Shown: piece after piece, positions 4,960-7,811 of the stretch
Layout of the letters: every line of letters begins with the position of its first letter
How positions within the stretch are numbered: the stretch's first letter is position 1
Assembly: GCA_900771085.1 (NCBI GenBank)
Contig: CAAGMR010000044.1
Span: 1 to 7,811 of the forward strand
Length of the DNA stretch: 7,811 nt
Source of the DNA: Clostridia bacterium
GTDB taxonomy: Bacteria; Bacillota; Clostridia; Oscillospirales; Acutalibacteraceae
Direction: 5' to 3'
Position numbers and translations under genes: made by a program
The notes under the pieces: model-generated
Seen by the model: the letters and a program-made list of their open reading frames with translations, nothing else
The model's database searches: none
What the model was told of the DNA's origin: nothing

Positions 4960-5790
4960 ATGAACCTTTTTTACATTGATCTTGAAAACTATTTGGACGT
5001 ACAGGAGAAAGAGAGAGCAAAACAATTGTTGAAGACAGTGGGTATTGACCTGCTGGACCCTGAACTTGGGGATGGAGAAGGATACTTTGACTTTATTGAT
5101 GTTTTCCTTCCTACAATTGATGAATTGGTTCGCGTGATTATGCAGACCGGCGCCTATGACAGGATACGAGCCGGAATAATGGGTCCTCTCAAAATGAGAA
5201 ATAAAAGCTGCGAAAGAGAGACTGCAATTAACTTTTACTTTGGAGATGACCGACTCACACTGATTAATCCATCTAATGCAGAACTTGACGCACTGTTTTA
5301 CAAGCTGACGAAATATCAGCAGTTAAAGCAGATGGAAGACTTTTCAGAGTACGCAGAAAGATACATTTATGAACTGGCGACAAGGTTCAGACAGGCGATA
5401 GTTAAGGCAAAACAGGATAAGTGTTTTGACTGGGGAACATGCTTTAAGAATTATCCTTTTGGGTGTGATGAGGATACCTGTATACTCCTGAAGAGATATT
5501 TTTGGGAAAACGGTATTAAGACATATGTTGTCACCGGCGTGTTCAGAGACGCAAGGCAGGACTATGATGTTTATCATAGCTGGCTGCTGCTTGATAAAGA
5601 GAATACCCTGATAGACATTAATGCATCCAGGTCAAGCTGCTCACCATGGAGCCCGGGATGCGATACTTCAGTTTACATTGGCGCTGACAATGATACTTAC
5701 AGACAGTACGGCAATCGCAGAATAGTATGCGATGTTAGAGATAAAGAGGAACTCGACAGAGTTTATGAGTCAATAGTTTCTTATTTGTAA
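4960..5790 (+). CDS. Unknown protein with Cys-His-Asp, papain/transglutaminase-like C-terminal region
   Basis: A 276-residue protein with no signal peptide or membrane helix, so cytosolic. The N-terminal ~150 residues are helical and charged with no recognised domain. The C-terminal part has the order YPFGCDEDTC..LL..YF, then VYHSWLLLD, then LIDIN. This resembles small cysteine-peptidase or transglutaminase-like proteins with an FPxGxC, HaWL, IDxT layout. A triad of Cys169 (or Cys174), His206 and Asp219 is therefore plausible. The position where many such proteins carry their second Cys is Asp170 here, so activity is not assured. ATG at 4960 is fixed by GGAGGTG (4947-4953) 6 nt upstream. The gene follows a strong terminator directly and has its own terminator at 5793-5824, so it seems monocistronic and possibly attenuated. 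The gene is certain; the fold call is tentative. Confidence 0.78.
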   Translation: MNLFYIDLENYLDVQEKERAKQLLKTVGIDLLDPELGDGEGYFDFIDVFLPTIDELVRVIMQTGAYDRIRAGIMGPLKMRNKSCERETAINFYFGDDRLTLINPSNAELDALFYKLTKYQQLKQMEDFSEYAERYIYELATRFRQAIVKAKQDKCFDWGTCFKNYPFGCDEDTCILLKRYFWENGIKTYVVTGVFRDARQDYDVYHSWLLLDKENTLIDINASRSSCSPWSPGCDTSVYIGADNDTYRQYGNRRIVCDVRDKEELDRVYESIVSYL

Positions 5791-5792
5791 AG

Positions 5793-5824
5793 AAAAAGGC
5801 TAGATTTATCTCTAGCCTTTTTTT
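5793..5824 (+). terminator. Intrinsic terminator between the unknown gene and galE
   Basis: AAAAAGGCTAGA (5793-5804) and TCTAGCCTTTTT (5811-5822) are perfect complements around TTTATC, with a run of seven T. It begins 2 nt after the stop at 5790. The galE operon therefore starts afresh within the next ~30 nt. A -10-like TATACT (5836-5841) or TATAGT (5842-5847) is visible there without a good -35 box, which would overlap the terminator. Confidence 0.92.
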
Positions 5825-5871
5825 GATGAAAAAAGTATACTTATAGTGTATGAAGAAAGGAGTGTCAGTAT

Positions 5872-6888
5872 ATGGCAATTTTACTTGCAGGTGGCGCAGG
5901 TTATATTGGCTCCCATACTGCTTTGGAACTTATTAATAATGGCTATGACGTAGTAGTGGCCGACAACTACAGCAATAGCTGTGAAGAAGCTGTAAGACGT
6001 GTCGAAAAGCTTTGTAACAAAGCTATTCCGACATATGAGGTTGACGTAAAGGACAAGGCCGGAGTTGACCGAATTATGAAAGAAAACGACATCGACTGCG
6101 TTATTCATTTTGCCGGACTCAAGGCTGTTGGCGAGTCTGTACAGAAGCCGGTAGAGTATTATCGCAACAACATAGATACAACTCTCACACTCCTTGAGTG
6201 CATGAGAGAAAATGGCGTAAAGAATATCGTATTCTCATCTTCCGCAACGGTTTATGGTTCAGAAAACCCTGTACCATATAACGAAGAGATGCCTCGTGGC
6301 ACATGTTCAAACCCATATGGCTGGACAAAGGCCATGATGGAGCAGATTTTTGAAGATGCCGCAAAAGCTGATCCTGAACTCTCAGTAGTTCTTCTCAGAT
6401 ACTTTAACCCTATCGGTGCACACGAATCAGGTATGATAGGTGAGGACCCGCAGGGTATTCCTAACAACCTCATGCCATTCGTTGCTCAGACAGCAGTTGG
6501 ACGTCGTGATCATCTCACAATTTTCGGTGATGACTATGACACACCTGACGGAACAGCTCGCAGAGACTACATCCACGTTATGGACCTTGCAAACGGTCAC
6601 GTAAAGGCTGTTGAGTTTGCTGCCAAAAACAAGGGTACTGAAATCTTTAACCTTGGTACAGGAACACCATATAGCGTTCTCGAAATCGTTAATACATTTG
6701 AGCAGGCTAATGGTATAAAGATCAAATATGAGATTGGCGCTCGCCGTGAAGGTGACCTTCCGGAGTCTTATGCCAACGCTGACAAGGCTCTTGATATTCT
6801 CGGCTGGAAAACCGAACGTACACTTGAAGACATGTGCCGTGACACATGGAACTGGCAGAGCAAGAACCCTCAGGGTTACAATAAATAA
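5872..6888 (+). CDS. galE: UDP-glucose 4-epimerase
   Basis: A 338-residue short-chain dehydrogenase/reductase-type epimerase that interconverts UDP-glucose and UDP-galactose with bound NAD; the length equals E. coli GalE. The Rossmann motif G7-G-A-G10-Y-I-G13 and Asp31 for the NAD ribose are at the N-terminus. The catalytic set Ser124 (SSSATVYG), Tyr149 and Lys153 (YGWTK) sits at the E. coli numbers. RYFNPIGAHESG and the DYIHVMDLANGH segment are typical GalE substrate-domain motifs. AAAGGAG (5856-5862) lies 9 nt before the ATG. It leads an operon: the repeat protein starts 23 nt after its stop with no terminator between. The role could be galactose use by the Leloir pathway or supply of UDP-galactose for surface polysaccharide. 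No other galactose gene is in the window to decide. Confidence 0.97.
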   Translation: MAILLAGGAGYIGSHTALELINNGYDVVVADNYSNSCEEAVRRVEKLCNKAIPTYEVDVKDKAGVDRIMKENDIDCVIHFAGLKAVGESVQKPVEYYRNNIDTTLTLLECMRENGVKNIVFSSSATVYGSENPVPYNEEMPRGTCSNPYGWTKAMMEQIFEDAAKADPELSVVLLRYFNPIGAHESGMIGEDPQGIPNNLMPFVAQTAVGRRDHLTIFGDDYDTPDGTARRDYIHVMDLANGHVKAVEFAAKNKGTEIFNLGTGTPYSVLEIVNTFEQANGIKIKYEIGARREGDLPESYANADKALDILGWKTERTLEDMCRDTWNWQSKNPQGYNK

Positions 6889-6911
6889 TTATTTTATTCG
6901 GGAGAATGACA

Positions 6912-7589
6912 ATGAATAAAAGACTGCAATCACTTCTGGCAATAGTACTTTCACTTATGCTTTTTGTTTCTACTTTTGCCATGGCTGGTTCCGCACTTTC
7001 GCCAAAGGATTACTTCAAACCGACACAGAATGACTGGAGCCTCGACTTCCTTCGCTTTAAGGGACCTGGCGTAGTCAATGTTCTCGGTATCAGATACTAT
7101 GTCGATAAGGATAACCATATCGACCGTAACTATACCGGAATCGCAGAAGGCGATTACGGCTGGTGGCGCGTTGAAAACGGACTGGTTAACTACAGAGCAA
7201 CAGGCGTATACGAAAATGAATACGGCTGGTGGAGAGTAGAGAAGGGACAGGTTAACTTTAAGGCACAGGGTCTTTACCAGAACGAAAACGGCTGGTGGCT
7301 TGTGGAAGGCGGCAAAGTAAACTTTGGCGCAAACACCATTTACCGGAACGAATTTGGCTGGTGGAAGGTTACCGATGGTAAAGTAGACTTCTCCTACAAC
7401 GGACTTGCAGAGAATGAGTATGGCTGGTGGTTCCTTAAGGACGGCTGCGTTGATTTCTCATTTACCGGACTTGCAACAAACCAGTATGGAACCTGGTATG
7501 TTAAGGATGGACAGGTACAGTTCAATTATTATGGTAATCTTAAGGTTGGCGATTCATACTTCTACGTGTATGAAGGCCGACTGGTCTGA
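6912..7589 (+). CDS. Secreted GWW-repeat protein, cell-wall/glycan-binding-like
   Basis: A 225-residue exported protein. MNKR followed by a hydrophobic core (LLAIVLSLMLFVSTF) and AMA-GSA is a clear Sec signal peptide with cleavage likely after Ala25. Residues ~76-207 are six tandem 22-residue units with the core YGWW-x-V-x-x-G-x-V-x-F; the GW starts fall at residues 83, 105, 127, 149, 171 and 193, the last being GTW. Residues 42-70 and the C-terminal tail look like degenerate half-repeats. Aromatic-rich short repeats of this type recall choline-binding and other cell-wall or glucan-binding repeats, so a surface or glycan-binding role is plausible; no catalytic domain or sortase motif is present. 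GGGAG (6900-6904) is 7 nt before ATG 6912, whereas the in-frame ATG at 6906 is too close to it. It is co-directional with galE and probably shares its mRNA. Confidence 0.88.
   Translation: MNKRLQSLLAIVLSLMLFVSTFAMAGSALSPKDYFKPTQNDWSLDFLRFKGPGVVNVLGIRYYVDKDNHIDRNYTGIAEGDYGWWRVENGLVNYRATGVYENEYGWWRVEKGQVNFKAQGLYQNENGWWLVEGGKVNFGANTIYRNEFGWWKVTDGKVDFSYNGLAENEYGWWFLKDGCVDFSFTGLATNQYGTWYVKDGQVQFNYYGNLKVGDSYFYVYEGRLV
7137..7532 (+). repeat. Six tandem 66-bp coding repeats (GWW units)
   Basis: These six units of exactly 66 bp encode 22-residue repeats with GW(W) in register. The DNA copies have diverged in sequence while the protein pattern is kept, so this is an old duplication under selection and not a recent slippage array. 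The last unit changes GWW to GTW, as is common for an edge repeat. Confidence 0.9.
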
Positions 7590-7625
7590 TAATAAACATA
7601 TTATTTACTTAAGGAGTTAATAAAC

Positions 7626-7784
7626 ATGGACGTAAAAGCAATCGTAGCAACAGCTGCAGAGTATGGTAAAAAGATTCTTTCAAGCGACATCCTTATGGAT
7701 GCTCTTGTAAAGGCAGAAGCAGCTTCCAAGGATGTTCCAAAGGCAGGTAACCAGCTTCAGAAAATCTTTGGTCTTGCTGAACTC
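7626..7784 (+). CDS. 5' fragment of a gene of unknown function, cut by the contig end
   Basis: The first 53 genuine codons of a gene, starting MDVKAIVATAAEYGKKIL and rich in Ala and Lys. It is predicted to be helical and soluble, with no signal peptide and no family I recognise. AAGGAG (7611-7616) is 9 nt before the ATG. It follows the repeat-protein stop by 36 nt with no terminator, so it belongs to the galE operon. The frame stays open through 7811, but its last nine residues, RSEERRVGK, are translated adapter and must not be counted as protein. Confidence 0.72.
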
Positions 7785-7811
7785 AGATCGGAAGAGCGTC
7801 GTGTAGGGAAA
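7785..7811. other. Illumina adapter contamination at the contig end
   Basis: The 27 terminal bases begin AGATCGGAAGAGC and continue with the standard TruSeq adapter sequence (GTCGTGTAGGGAAA). In frame they read RSEERRVGK, a well-known artefact peptide in assembled proteins. Genomic sequence ends at 7784. Confidence 0.97.

Noticed and set aside
6906..6911. ATG at 6906 as start of the GWW-repeat protein
   Set aside because: It is only 1 nt from GGGAG; the ATG at 6912 has normal spacing and begins a better signal peptide (MNKR...).

Overview
The window looks like a contig end from a Gram-positive anaerobe of the Clostridia, probably a gut or rumen Lachnospiraceae-like bacterium. This is inferred from near-consensus AGGAG-type Shine-Dalgarno (SD) sites, short A/T-rich intergenic regions with strong intrinsic terminators, a XynE-like SGNH esterase and a secreted GWW-repeat protein. 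No rRNA, tRNA, CRISPR array or insertion sequence is visible. The last 27 bases (7785-7811) match the Illumina adapter and are not genomic, so this is an assembled shotgun contig with an untrimmed end.

Layout on the + strand unless noted. 58-1245 is a cytosolic SGNH/GDSL esterase. 1246-1405 holds a promoter-like motif and a terminator hairpin that runs straight into the SD of the next gene. 1406-2257 is a membrane-anchored protein of unknown function. 2258-2614 has no gene but contains several hairpins and a second promoter-leader-terminator unit resembling the first. 2615-3310 (- strand) is an AqpZ-type aquaporin, divergent from a TetR-family regulator at 3438-4019 that starts with TTG. A perfect-stem terminator (4022-4062), a good promoter and a 29-bp near-perfect palindrome lead to a six-helix membrane protein of unknown function (4170-4814). 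A second terminator placed just before an SD precedes 4960-5790, a protein with a Cys-His-Asp pattern suggestive of a papain/transglutaminase-like fold. After a clean terminator, galE (5872-6888), a secreted 22-residue-repeat protein (6912-7589) and a truncated gene of unknown function (7626 onward) form a tight operon with no terminator between them.

Functional links are modest. The TetR regulator may control itself, the divergent aquaporin, or the membrane protein downstream. GalE supplies UDP-galactose for cell-surface glycans, which fits loosely with co-transcription with an exported wall- or glycan-binding-like protein. The most unusual signals are regulatory: two genes whose SD directly follows an intrinsic terminator, two similar promoter/leader/terminator cassettes that could make RNAs of about 75-85 nt, and the long palindrome in front of the six-helix membrane protein. 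No complete, obviously new defence or mobile system is visible.
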